Below are positions 54,025-62,638 of a DNA stretch of 64,000 nucleotides, piece by piece. This stretch comes from Pseudomonadota bacterium (GTDB lineage Bacteria; Pseudomonadota; Gammaproteobacteria; Burkholderiales; Burkholderiaceae_B): positions 1 to 64,000 of the forward strand of contig JAFAEO010000013.1 of assembly GCA_023423975.1 (NCBI GenBank). Direction: 5' to 3'. The notes under the pieces were generated by a model. The model was given only the letters and a program-made list of their open reading frames with translations. It was not told the DNA's origin and searched no databases. The translations under genes were made by a program, and so were the position numbers. The first letter of the stretch is position 1. The number at the start of each line of letters is the position of its first letter.

Positions 54025-54864
54025 ATGACTCAGGATGCTCAGCAGTCCAACCTTTCCGAGTGGATTGGTCGCCAGGAAGTGGCGCAGGATTTTATCAATC
54101 CTTCTCATGTAAGAAAAATAGCGGCCTCGCTGGAGACAACCGCGCCCGCTGCCGGGCAGGCGCTGCCACCCTTGTGGCAATGGGCGCTGTTCATTGAGCC
54201 GGCGCCGCAGGACCAGCTTGGCCTGGATGGCCATCCCAAGCGTGGCGGCTTTCTGCCGCCTGCCGATGATCGCAACCGCATGTGGGCCGGCGGCCGCCTG
54301 CAGTTTCATCAGCCGTTGCTGGTCGGACGCGACGGCGAACGCATCTCGACCATTTCTGCTATCCGCGAAAAGCAGGGCAGTACCGGCAAGCTGCTGTTTG
54401 TGACCGTGACGCATGAATACAAACAGGATGGTCAACTGTGCATCCATGAGGAACAGGATATTGTTTATCGCGAACCTGCAGCCCCAAAACTGGGCGGCAC
54501 CGAATCGGCCGAGGCCGGCACCTGGTCCGAGCCCGTTACACCGACCAGCACCCTGCTGTTTCGTTATTCAGCGGTGACCTTCAATGGCCATCGCATTCAT
54601 TATGATCATCCTTATGTCACCCAGACCGAAGGCTATCCTGGCCTGGTGGTACACGGCCCGATGATTGCAACCCGTCTGTTGCAGGCATTTTGTCATGCCA
54701 ATCCCGATAAAACCGTGACCGGTTTCTCCTTTCGCGGCCACCGTCCACTGATCGCCCCTGCCGAGTTTCGCGCGCAGGGCGTGATCACCGAACCCGGCCG
54801 CGCCCGCGTATGGGCCGAACAAGAGGGCACCGTAGCCCAGACAGCAGAGGTAATTTTCAAATGA
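54025..54864 (+). CDS. ich: MaoC-like hydratase, probable itaconyl-CoA hydratase
   Basis: Expected to hydrate itaconyl-CoA (or mesaconyl-CoA) to citramalyl-CoA. The 279-residue protein has a double hotdog layout with an N-terminal FAS1-like dehydratase segment (GGFLPPADDRNRMWAGGRLQFHQPL) and a C-terminal MaoC half with FNGHRIHYDHPYVTQTEGYPGLVVHGPM, which holds the catalytic His/Asp. Start 54025 has AGGAAA upstream. The stop overlaps the CoA-transferase start as ATGA. Mesaconyl-C4-CoA hydratase is a close alternative. Confidence 0.85.
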   Translation: MTQDAQQSNLSEWIGRQEVAQDFINPSHVRKIAASLETTAPAAGQALPPLWQWALFIEPAPQDQLGLDGHPKRGGFLPPADDRNRMWAGGRLQFHQPLLVGRDGERISTISAIREKQGSTGKLLFVTVTHEYKQDGQLCIHEEQDIVYREPAAPKLGGTESAEAGTWSEPVTPTSTLLFRYSAVTFNGHRIHYDHPYVTQTEGYPGLVVHGPMIATRLLQAFCHANPDKTVTGFSFRGHRPLIAPAEFRAQGVITEPGRARVWAEQEGTVAQTAEVIFK

Positions 54865-56063
54865 AAACAGAACAATCAACCAGTGTTCGCCCGCTTGATG
54901 GCATCACTGTCCTGAGCCTGGAGCACGCGATTGCCGCGCCATTTTGCACCCGGCAACTGGCCGACCTTGGGGCCCGCGTTATCAAGGTGGAGCGGCCCGG
55001 TGTGGGCGATTTTGCCCGCAATTACGATGAGCGCGTCAACGGCATGGCGTCTCACTTTGTGTGGACCAATCGCTCCAAGGAAAGCCTCACCCTGGATCTG
55101 AAAAGCCCGCAGGCCAAAGAAGTACTGGCCCGCCTGCTGCCCCAGGTAGATGTGCTGGTGCAAAACCTGGCGCCCGGTGCGGCGGCCCGCCTTGGTCTGT
55201 CGTTTGATGCCCTGCACGAACAATACCCGGGCCTGGTGGTGTGTGATATTTCCGGCTATGGCGCTGGCGGCCCTTACGAGCATAAAAAAGCCTATGACTT
55301 GTTGATCCAGAGTGAGAGCGGCTTTGTGTCCGTGACCGGCAGCGCCAATGAACCGGCCAAGGCAGGCTGTTCTATTGCTGATATTGCCGCCGGCATGTAT
55401 GCATACAGCCATATCCTGTCGGCGCTGTTGCAGCGAGGCAAGACTGGCAAGGGCAGTCATATTGACCTGACCATGCTCGAGAGCATGGTCGAGTGGATGG
55501 GCTTTCCCCTGTATTACACCTATGACGGCGCACCGCCACCGGTCAGGGCAGGCGCCGCGCATGCCGCCATTTATCCCTACGGCCCGTTTCTGGCGGGCAA
55601 CGGCAAGACCATCATGCTGGGGCTGCAGAACGAACGCGAATGGAAAATGTTCTGCGAACTGGTGTTGGAAAAACCCGAGCTGGCCACAGACGCCCGCTTC
55701 GCTTCCAACACGATGCGCACGACCAATCGCGACGCCTTGCGTGATCTGATTATCCAGTCCTTCGCTGCCTATGATGACGAGCAGATTATCCAGCGCCTGG
55801 AAAAAGCAGGTATTGCCAACGCCCGTGTCAACGATATGAAGGCGGTATGGGACCATCCGCAATTGAAGGCGCGCAACCGCTGGACGCAAATGGGCAGTCC
55901 CGTGGGTACCCTGCCGACCTTTTTGCCGCCTGGCGTGAACAACAGCTACGACTTTCGCATTGATGCGGTCCCCGCGCTTGGCGAGCATTCGGCCGCGATC
56001 CTGGATGAACTGGGCTATGATGAAGACACAGTCAGCCAGTGGCAGTCTGCCGGTATCGTCTGA
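54861..56063 (+). CDS. ict: Family III CoA-transferase, probable succinyl-CoA:itaconate CoA-transferase
   Basis: A 400-residue CaiB/FRC-type CoA-transferase. It shows LDGITVLSLEHAIAAPFCTRQLADLGARVIKVE at the N-terminus, WTNRSKESLTLDLK, and the catalytic Asp146 in KAYDLLIQSESG. Start 54861 lies in the hydratase stop (ATGA). Family III enzymes move CoA between carboxylic acids; with a hydratase and a CitE-like lyase beside it, itaconate (or mesaconate) is the likely acceptor and succinyl-CoA the donor. Confidence 0.87.
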   Translation: MKTEQSTSVRPLDGITVLSLEHAIAAPFCTRQLADLGARVIKVERPGVGDFARNYDERVNGMASHFVWTNRSKESLTLDLKSPQAKEVLARLLPQVDVLVQNLAPGAAARLGLSFDALHEQYPGLVVCDISGYGAGGPYEHKKAYDLLIQSESGFVSVTGSANEPAKAGCSIADIAAGMYAYSHILSALLQRGKTGKGSHIDLTMLESMVEWMGFPLYYTYDGAPPPVRAGAAHAAIYPYGPFLAGNGKTIMLGLQNEREWKMFCELVLEKPELATDARFASNTMRTTNRDALRDLIIQSFAAYDDEQIIQRLEKAGIANARVNDMKAVWDHPQLKARNRWTQMGSPVGTLPTFLPPGVNNSYDFRIDAVPALGEHSAAILDELGYDEDTVSQWQSAGIV

Positions 56064-56133
56064 CGGCCAATAAATACTTACAGGGGGGGCGAACGAGCGC
56101 CACCCGCCATAATAAACAAGGAGTTTGCCAGTC

Positions 56134-56943
56134 ATGAAAATGCGATCCGCGCTGTTTGTCCCTGCCACCCGGGTTGACAGAATTCCCAAGGCGCTGGCCA
56201 GTGGCGCCGATATTGTCATCGTTGATTTGGAAGATGCGGTGGAGCAGGATGCCAAGCAAAGCGCACGCGATGCGCTGCGTGAATTTGCCACCGCCAATCC
56301 CGAGCAGCAATTTCTGTTGCGCGTCAATGATGCGCGCAGTCGTTGGTTCAACGATGATATTGCCGTCTGCGCAAAGCTTGCGAATATCACGGGTGTAATG
56401 CTGCCCAAGGCCGAGAGCGAATCGCAGATCAAGGCCGCAGGCATGGCCAAGAAGCCGGTATACCCGATTATTGAAAGCGCGATGGGCATTATGCGCATGC
56501 CCGAGCTGTGCCAGGCGCCTGGTGTGGCGCGTCTGTCTTTTGGCGCGCTTGATCTGGCGCTGGACCTGAACATGGATCGCGATTCGCAAGGAGCGCAGCA
56601 ATTGCTGGCGGCGGTGCGTCCGCAACTGGTGATTCAAAGCCGGGCGGCGGGCATTGATGCACCACTGGATGGTGTTTTTCCGGATATTTCAGATACCGAC
56701 GGGCTCAGGCAATCGGTCGCGCTGGCCAAAGGCATGGGGTTTGCGGGCGCGCTTTGCATCCATCCTGCCCAGCTGGCGGTGATCCACGAAGTATTCGAAC
56801 CAACGGCGCAGGAAAAAGACTGGGCCCAGCGTGTGCTGGATGAGCATGAGAAAAGCGGGCGGGCTGCATTCAAGCTGGACGGCCAGATGGTGGATATGCC
56901 GGTTATAGAGAAAGCGCGGCGGATTCTTCAGCCTCATCCTTAG
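56134..56943 (+). CDS. ccl: CitE-like lyase, probable (S)-citramalyl-CoA lyase
   Basis: Expected to split citramalyl-CoA into acetyl-CoA and pyruvate. The 269-residue HpcH/HpaI-CitE family TIM barrel has RSALFVPATRVDRIPKAL, IVDLEDAVEQDAK, LLRVNDARSRWFNDD, the metal-binding IESAMGIM and FGALDLALDLN, and GALCIHPAQL. Start 56134 has AAGGAG ten bases upstream. It is the last gene of the hydratase-transferase-lyase operon; its 3' end overlaps the convergent histidine kinase gene by 41 bp. Confidence 0.87.
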   Translation: MKMRSALFVPATRVDRIPKALASGADIVIVDLEDAVEQDAKQSARDALREFATANPEQQFLLRVNDARSRWFNDDIAVCAKLANITGVMLPKAESESQIKAAGMAKKPVYPIIESAMGIMRMPELCQAPGVARLSFGALDLALDLNMDRDSQGAQQLLAAVRPQLVIQSRAAGIDAPLDGVFPDISDTDGLRQSVALAKGMGFAGALCIHPAQLAVIHEVFEPTAQEKDWAQRVLDEHEKSGRAAFKLDGQMVDMPVIEKARRILQPHP

Positions 56944-59263
56944 GCAGGCGAACGATAAAAGTAGACCCGAAGCCTGGCGTCGACTGTACGCGAATATCGC
57001 CATGATGACGCGTGACCACGGTCTTGACAAAGACCAGACCCAGGCCCAGGCCGCCGGGGTCTTGTTCACGGGCCGCGCCTACGCGGGTAAATAGCGTGAA
57101 CAGGTGTTGTTGATCTTGCTCGCTGATGCCACATCCCTGGTCGCGGATGCTCACTTCCCAGAAGTCGCCTGCCGAGGCCAGGCCGCAGGTAACTGTTGTA
57201 TTGTCTGCGCTGTATTTGAAGGCGTTGTCCAGCAAATTGCCCAGGCAGCGCATCAGTAAAGACTGATCCCCCTTGATAAAGGCGCATAGCGGTGTGATGT
57301 CGCTCACAATCGGAATATTGCGCGTTCGGCTATCGACCCAGAGTTCATTGATGGCGTCCTGCAATAGATCACTCAGGTTAAGCGGTACAAATTCGATGTC
57401 CGCCTTTTCTGCCCGCGTAAACTGTACGAAGTCTTCTACCAGGCCAATGGTTCTTTCCGATAAATGGCTGATGCGTCGCAACAGCGTTTCGGTGGGCAAG
57501 GCGCGGGTCGCATCTGCCTGCAGGTCGATCAATGCCAGGATGGAGTTTTGCGGCGCCCGCATGTCATGCGAGATAAATCGCAAGGTGTCATCACGCTTGC
57601 GTTCTGCCTGACGCAGCGCGCTGATATCGATCAGGTTCAGGATATATCCCGAGCGGCGATGGCCGGCAGTATAGGTGGGCATGGATTTGAGCAGCAGATC
57701 ATTGCTGGCGCGATCCCGCACTTCGAACCCTTCTTCGGTATGGATTCCTGCTGCCGCGCTGCCGGTCTCCGGCTGTCCCGATAGTGTGTGCTCAGGATGT
57801 TCGATGGCAGCTACCAGCTCACGGCATATCGACGCATCGGGAATAATGGCATTGAGCAAAGTCTGCACCGGCAGCCCTTCGGTTAGTGCCAGATCGCCCA
57901 GGCTGGCCATGTATCGTTCGGCGCTGCTGGTCCAAAGGGTAAGCTGATGGTTGGCATCAAAGACCAGGGCTGGGTCCGGAATGGCATTGAAGCTGTCGCT
58001 GATGAACTGGCGCAGTGAACGCACCCGGTTCAGCGCAAAGCGCAACTCCATGATTCGTTCATTTAACGACAAGTGAAATTTCTGGGGCGCATCGGTCAAT
58101 GCCATCTCTACCCGCCGCAAAGGGTACTCGCGATTGAGTTCGCTCATTTCCCAACTCATCTGGTTCAGGGCCATTTCCTGCGTGCGCCAGCTCCAGACGG
58201 GGTAAGTCAGTGCAATGCCACTCATGGCCGCCACCGGAGAAATCCAGTAGTTGCCCAGGGCCAGCATCAGCAGGGAACCGACCAGCACCATCAACAGCGC
58301 CACCAGCGTGGCAAACAGGACACGACGGGGCGACAGTTGTCTGATCGCAATCAGCAGCAACAGCACCGGTATCAGGGAGATCAGGGTGTGCGCCAATTTG
58401 CCGGGCTCGGTGATCCAGTTGCCTTCACGCGCCGATTGCAACACGTTGGCCAGGATCTCGACACCCGACATATTGTCTACGGTACCGGTGGATGCCGGCG
58501 TCGGAAAACGGTCGCCCATTCCGGTTCCCCATGCGCCGATCAACACATATTTGTTATCGAAATAGCTGGCGGCAATACGGCCGAACAGCACGTCGCTGTA
58601 TGAAATCATGGGGAAGGTGAGCGGAGCACCCACATAGGGGATCAGATAGGGTTGTTCCTCGCTGCGGGCGCTGAGCGAGGCGACTGTCGCGGTATCGCCC
58701 CCAGCGGCCAACATGGAGAGGGCAAAGTGCTGTTGCGTGTTGTCCCGGGGGGCGGTCAGACGGATACGGCGCACCATGCCGTCGGTGTCCGGCACAATAT
58801 TGATAAAGCCCAGTGCGCGGGCGGCGTCGGCGAGTTTGGCAATGGGGTTAACCGGCACCTGCCGTCCCGGATCGGTCAGGAAGTTGGCCAGCACCACCTT
58901 ACCGTTGCGTTCGATAGCCTGCGCCAGTTGTTGATCGACCAGGGGGTTATGCGGATCAGCGTCGGTAAAAAGAATATCGAATCCGACGGCGCGCGCGTTG
59001 CGCAGCGATGCCAGCAGGTTGGCGTGAACTTTGCGCTCCCATGGCCAGAAACCGATTTGCGCCAGGCTCTTATCATCAATGACGATAATGGCAATGTCCG
59101 GGGCGGGCTGCCGTGCTTGCGTGTAGCTGACAGCCACATCGTACAGCGTAAAGCTGAAACGCGATAGAAGCGAAAACTGGCTGCATACTGCAGTTACGGT
59201 CAGGATCAGCACTGTAACCAGAACCCATTCCCGATGAAAGCGTCGGCCAAGCGTACCCAGCAT
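56903..59263 (-). CDS. CHASE2-domain sensor histidine kinase
   Basis: A 786-residue hybrid-free sensor kinase. An N-terminal membrane helix (about 12-32) is followed by an extracytoplasmic CHASE2 domain (about 40-270; DIAIIVIDDKSLAQIGFWPWERKVHA) and three membrane helices (about 285-360). A PAS-like domain (about 425-560), a dimerisation helix with His in FISHDMRAPQNSIL and an ATPase domain with DNAFKYSADN, DQGCGIS and GLGLGLVFVK complete it. It starts 15 bp after the FecR-like gene and shares an operon with a response regulator. Confidence 0.9.
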   Translation of the reverse strand: MLGTLGRRFHREWVLVTVLILTVTAVCSQFSLLSRFSFTLYDVAVSYTQARQPAPDIAIIVIDDKSLAQIGFWPWERKVHANLLASLRNARAVGFDILFTDADPHNPLVDQQLAQAIERNGKVVLANFLTDPGRQVPVNPIAKLADAARALGFINIVPDTDGMVRRIRLTAPRDNTQQHFALSMLAAGGDTATVASLSARSEEQPYLIPYVGAPLTFPMISYSDVLFGRIAASYFDNKYVLIGAWGTGMGDRFPTPASTGTVDNMSGVEILANVLQSAREGNWITEPGKLAHTLISLIPVLLLLIAIRQLSPRRVLFATLVALLMVLVGSLLMLALGNYWISPVAAMSGIALTYPVWSWRTQEMALNQMSWEMSELNREYPLRRVEMALTDAPQKFHLSLNERIMELRFALNRVRSLRQFISDSFNAIPDPALVFDANHQLTLWTSSAERYMASLGDLALTEGLPVQTLLNAIIPDASICRELVAAIEHPEHTLSGQPETGSAAAGIHTEEGFEVRDRASNDLLLKSMPTYTAGHRRSGYILNLIDISALRQAERKRDDTLRFISHDMRAPQNSILALIDLQADATRALPTETLLRRISHLSERTIGLVEDFVQFTRAEKADIEFVPLNLSDLLQDAINELWVDSRTRNIPIVSDITPLCAFIKGDQSLLMRCLGNLLDNAFKYSADNTTVTCGLASAGDFWEVSIRDQGCGISEQDQQHLFTLFTRVGAAREQDPGGLGLGLVFVKTVVTRHHGDIRVQSTPGFGSTFIVRLPKDEAEESAALSL

Positions 59264-59278
59264 TACGCCTGCCGCCGC

Positions 59279-60394
59279 TTAAAACGTGGGCCGCAGCAGG
59301 TAGCTGCCGTTACCGACGCCGACGGGCGATCCCTGTCCATCATTGATCGTGTTCATGGTTTGCTCGATTTGCAGCACCGCGTGGTCGCCCGTCAGCATCT
59401 GCTGGTCAACGGAGCGTGCCAGCACGTAGACAGTACCATTGCGTACTGCCGGCAGGGTCGCTGTGGTCCCGGTAATGCGCTGGCTCCAGAGCACGTTATA
59501 ACCCTCGCTGTCTTCGGCCAGGACAAGTTCATAGGCAACGGCGCCCGCAACCGGATCAAAACGAAGCTGACGGTTGTGTGATTGCGTGCCCATCGGATGT
59601 AAAACCGGCGGCGCCAGCAATGAGTATGTTCCCGAAGGTTTTCCGGCAGCGTCGGTTACCGTACCCTGGTTGTTGCCTAGCCGGGTAAGCGAGGCCCCAT
59701 CGGCTGGCGAGAAATCGGCCTGGCCCTTGATGATGGCACTGTAGGCGCCGCCATTGTCCTGGTGTGTTCCCACACGCAGGATGGTGCCGCGAACTCCGGT
59801 AACACTCACCGGAGTTCGGATTTCAAAGCGCCCCACGCCTTCGCCGCCCGGGTTGGCATGACTCTGGACTTCCCCGCGGTCGATGTTGAAGATGGCGTCG
59901 ATATACCCGGTGCCCGAAAAGCGCTGCAGCCGTTTTGCGGTGATGGTGCTGTTCACTGGTACCAGAACCTTGCTGTTGTCTGGCAAGGTCAGGGTTACAT
60001 TGCTGTTGGGGCCTGTAGTAATGACCGCGCCCTCGTTTATCTGGCCACCAACTTGCGTGATCGGCGAACCGTTAAGAAATGCCTGTCCGCGTAAGTGCGA
60101 AATGGTCGCGCTGGCGGGAACCTCGTCGATCAGGGAGAACGGGATTTTCAGCTCGAAACCGACAGGAATTTTGTATTGATCGGCGATGCCGTTGATTTGG
60201 CGAATGGTTTTCCAGTTTTCCTGATTCCGGGTAAATCGCTGGGACAGCGTCAGCAGAATATCGCCGGGAAGAAACCGGTAGGTGAAGTAATCGCCGCGCG
60301 CGCCCGTTGCCTGACCGAAAGCCGGGCCGCTGACCAGCGGGCCGATCATAAGCAAGGACAGCAGATATACCAGGATTGCTCTGGATGTGTTCAT
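59279..60394 (-). CDS. Secreted LysM-FecR domain protein
   Basis: A 371-residue exported protein: signal peptide ending GPAFGQA, a LysM peptidoglycan-binding motif (about residues 38-87, YRFLPGDILLTLSQRFTRN to IPVGFELKIPF), a FecR domain (about 95-225, with IRTPVSVTGVRGTILRVG) and a C-terminal beta-rich region with LRFDPVAGAVAYELVLAEDSEG. It is encoded between the response regulator (ATGA overlap) and the CHASE2 kinase. A role as periplasmic, wall-bound partner of the kinase is inferred; no FecI sigma factor or TonB receptor is nearby. Confidence 0.85.
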   Translation of the reverse strand: MNTSRAILVYLLSLLMIGPLVSGPAFGQATGARGDYFTYRFLPGDILLTLSQRFTRNQENWKTIRQINGIADQYKIPVGFELKIPFSLIDEVPASATISHLRGQAFLNGSPITQVGGQINEGAVITTGPNSNVTLTLPDNSKVLVPVNSTITAKRLQRFSGTGYIDAIFNIDRGEVQSHANPGGEGVGRFEIRTPVSVTGVRGTILRVGTHQDNGGAYSAIIKGQADFSPADGASLTRLGNNQGTVTDAAGKPSGTYSLLAPPVLHPMGTQSHNRQLRFDPVAGAVAYELVLAEDSEGYNVLWSQRITGTTATLPAVRNGTVYVLARSVDQQMLTGDHAVLQIEQTMNTINDGQGSPVGVGNGSYLLRPTF

Positions 60395-61140
60395 GAGAGA
60401 CCGGATACGCGGGTCTGTTTAGGCTGTGCCTGGGTGTCTGTGGCAGCAGGCTCAGTCACCGTTTCCAGGCGATAGCCCAATGCGTACGATGAAACAATGC
60501 GTAGCCCGTTCTCCGGGCGAATCTGCAGCTTTTGCCTGACGTTGGACAAATGGGTGTCCAGCGTGCGGGAGGTGGCGGGAATTTCGCGATTCCAGATGGA
60601 TGTGCTCAGCGCATCGCGAGAGAACAGCCGCCCCATGTTGCGGAAAAACAGAACCGCCAGGTCAAACTCCTTGGGCGCCAGGGCAACCACTTGGTTGTGC
60701 AGGCGCACGGAACGCATTTGCGTGTCGATGTGATAGGGGCCGACTTCAATCACGGTATTGTCGACATCGGCCGGATTGGCGCGGCGCAGCAGCGATAGTA
60801 TGCGCACACGCAGGGCCTGCGTCGTATAGGGTTTGGCAATGTAATCGTCGGCACCGGCCTCGATGGCTTCGACCAGGTCTTCTTCGCTGGTCCGACTAGT
60901 CAGAAACAGCACCGGCAGGGAGTACCCAATGTTGCTGCGCACCCAGGTCAGGACATCCTTGCCGGTAATTTCGGGCAGTTCCCAGTCCAGAATGAGCAGA
61001 TTGAACATTTCAGGATCCCGCAGGGCAGACATGAGTTCTTTGCCTGAACTGTAATGTGTGCAGCCATACCCCATGTTTTCTACAGCCTGCACCATTTGCG
61101 CCGCCTGGGCGAGATCATCTTCTAGTATGGCAATCTTCAT
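60391..61140 (-). CDS. OmpR/PhoB family response regulator
   Basis: A 249-residue regulator: receiver domain (about 1-120) with acidic pocket Asp8-Asp9, phospho-acceptor Asp52 in LLILDWELPEITG and Lys in YIAKPY, and a winged-helix output domain (about 135-230) with LAPKEFDLAVLFFRN and ATSRTLDTHLSNVRQKL. Start 61140 has AGGAA upstream. It is first in the operon with the LysM-FecR protein and CHASE2 kinase, its likely cognate sensor. Confidence 0.93.
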   Translation of the reverse strand: MKIAILEDDLAQAAQMVQAVENMGYGCTHYSSGKELMSALRDPEMFNLLILDWELPEITGKDVLTWVRSNIGYSLPVLFLTSRTSEEDLVEAIEAGADDYIAKPYTTQALRVRILSLLRRANPADVDNTVIEVGPYHIDTQMRSVRLHNQVVALAPKEFDLAVLFFRNMGRLFSRDALSTSIWNREIPATSRTLDTHLSNVRQKLQIRPENGLRIVSSYALGYRLETVTEPAATDTQAQPKQTRVSGLS

Positions 61141-61342
61141 GTGATTTTTTCCTAGTATGGCGAGGCGCAGGATCGCTGACCCCAGCACATGGCCCCGCGC
61201 AGCGGGACTTTAGTCGACAATTATAGCAAAACCGTTGTTTTTTATGGACTATTTCACTATAGAGCGTAAAGGCTGAAGCATTTTCCGGCCTTTTGTCAGG
61301 CCCTGGCTGCGCGATTCTTAAGGGTTGCAACGTACTGTTTTC

Positions 61343-61371
61343 TTGACGTTTTATGGGTAATGTGTTAATGT
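61343..61371 (+). promoter_or_regulatory. Promoter of the str operon (rpsL-rpsG-fusA)
   Basis: TTGACG (61343-61348), a 17-nt spacer and TAATGT (61366-61371) form a good sigma-70 promoter. The bases right after the -10 box are GC-rich (GACGGGC), as in stringently controlled ribosomal promoters. Transcription would start near 61378, giving a leader of about 690 nt before rpsL. Confidence 0.7.
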
Positions 61372-61468
61372 GACGGGCTACCTAGTGGAAATAGTGCTGG
61401 GTAATAGCAGTAAGACTTGTTGCTCTTTGGTTGTTTTAAGGTCTCTGTTATATGGTCGTTTCGCCGTC

Positions 61469-61493
61469 AGGCGCTTTTTGAAAGGCGCCTTTT
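61469..61493 (+). terminator. Possible attenuator hairpin early in the str leader
   Basis: AGGCGC (61469-61474) pairs with GCGCCT (61485-61490) around a 10-nt loop and is followed by TTT. It stands about 90 nt after the predicted transcription start. The stem is short and the T run weak, so partial termination at most is expected. Confidence 0.4.
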
Positions 61494-61887
61494 GACGCTT
61501 TCAGTTGCGTGTGCATGATACATGCGTGCGGCTTCTGGGTTTATGGGAAGCTTATGGCTTTCATGGCGAAATGATGCTGGTTTCGAGTTGGTGTTGCAGC
61601 CTGGCGCATACATGCGCTGAGCGCAAGGCGCATCAATCAGGAAGCGGAACATGTAACACGGCTGGCCCCGGTAATTTGTGGCAAAGCAATATTTCATTGA
61701 ACGTTTCACGCAAACTTCTCTGGAACTTTTCTTTCACAATCCGGCGCGAAGACATCTTCGGGAGCACAATTTTAAGAGCAGTATCCTGGTCAGAATGTCG
61801 TGCCAAAGCAACATGCAGGCGGGCAACACAGCAACGTGCATAAAAGCAACAGTCGTGTTGGTCATCTGTATAGTGCACAAAGCCTGT

Positions 61888-62051
61888 ACAGGTTTTTTCA
61901 GCAAGAGAAAAACCTGTCCGATCAGTCCCGACACGCTCCGGTCATATGCCGGCGCTACCATCGCGACTTTGCTGTCCATTCTTCCCCGGGCGTACATTAA
62001 CGTCAGTACGTAAAACAGACGCAAATATAAATCGGTACAGGTTTCCTGTAC
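61888..62051 (+). promoter_or_regulatory. Repeated ACAGG/CCTGT stem-loops in the rpsL leader
   Basis: ACAGGTTTTT (61888-61897) pairs perfectly with AAAAACCTGT (61908-61917) around a 10-nt loop, and GTACAGG-TTT-CCTGTAC (62035-62051) forms a second hairpin ending 20 nt before the rpsL start. The first overlaps the palindrome CCTGTACAGG (61883-61892). The shared sequence could allow alternative pairing between the two stems and so control rpsL translation. Confidence 0.5.
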
Positions 62052-62071
62052 ATGAAATAGGATAGAAGGTC

Positions 62072-62449
62072 ATGCCAACCATTAGCCAGCTCGTGCGTAA
62101 ACCGCGCGTAAGCAGCCATGAGAGCAGCAAAAGTCCTGCACTTGAAAACTGCCCTCAGCGTCGTGGCGTATGCACTCGCGTGTATACCACCACACCTAAA
62201 AAACCTAACTCTGCGATGCGTAAAGTTGCCAAAGTGCGCTTGACCAACGGTTTCGAAGTTATTTCGTACATCGGTGGTGAAGGTCACAACCTGCAGGAAC
62301 ACTCCGTGGTTCTTGTTCGTGGCGGTCGTGTAAAAGATCTCCCGGGTGTGCGCTATCACATCGTGCGCGGTTCACTTGACCTGCAAGGCGTCAAGGACCG
62401 TAAACAGTCGCGTTCCAAATACGGTGCAAAACGTCCGAAGAAAGCGTAA
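62072..62449 (+). CDS. rpsL: 30S ribosomal protein S12
   Basis: Decoding-centre ribosomal protein, 125 residues. The streptomycin-related positions are wild type (TTTPKKPNSAMRK and RGGRVKDLPGVRYH). AGGATAG/AAGG precedes the start. It is first in the order rpsL-rpsG-fusA; the 189-nt gap to rpsG corresponds to the intercistronic region that S7 binds for feedback control in E. coli, though the sequence here is longer. Confidence 0.98.
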   Translation: MPTISQLVRKPRVSSHESSKSPALENCPQRRGVCTRVYTTTPKKPNSAMRKVAKVRLTNGFEVISYIGGEGHNLQEHSVVLVRGGRVKDLPGVRYHIVRGSLDLQGVKDRKQSRSKYGAKRPKKA

Positions 62450-62638
62450 TTCGCTTTTTGAACGGTTTCATCCGGTTTGGTGCTCACGCACAAAAATGCT
62501 TCCTTCCCACCGGTTGGTAAGCGTGCAGCCGCAGCTGCGAGAAAAAATTATCTGCGGTACGTAAGGGGCTGACCTCTCATATAGGCAGCCACGGCCACGC
62601 AAGTGGTTCAACTGAAACAGACACTCTAAGGAAGTACA

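Larger units (their letters stand above)
61141..62071. other. Long upstream region and leader of the str operon
   Basis: 931 bp with no convincing gene. It contains a strong plus-strand promoter (61343-61371), an early hairpin with short T run (61469-61493), a near-perfect palindrome CGAAGA-CA-TCTTCG (61747-61760), a 10-bp stem at 61888-61917 and a hairpin just before the rpsL ribosome site (62035-62051). The promoter for the minus-strand response regulator must also be here. Confidence 0.6.

Noticed and set aside
54876..56573. 565-codon minus-strand frame opposite the CoA-transferase and lyase genes
   Set aside because: Both plus-strand genes are complete and coupled; the antisense translation is Arg/Ala/Gly-rich without motifs.
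61505..62013. Small open frames on both strands in the rpsL leader
   Set aside because: None has a ribosome site or protein-like composition; repeated stem-loops explain the region better as an RNA leader.
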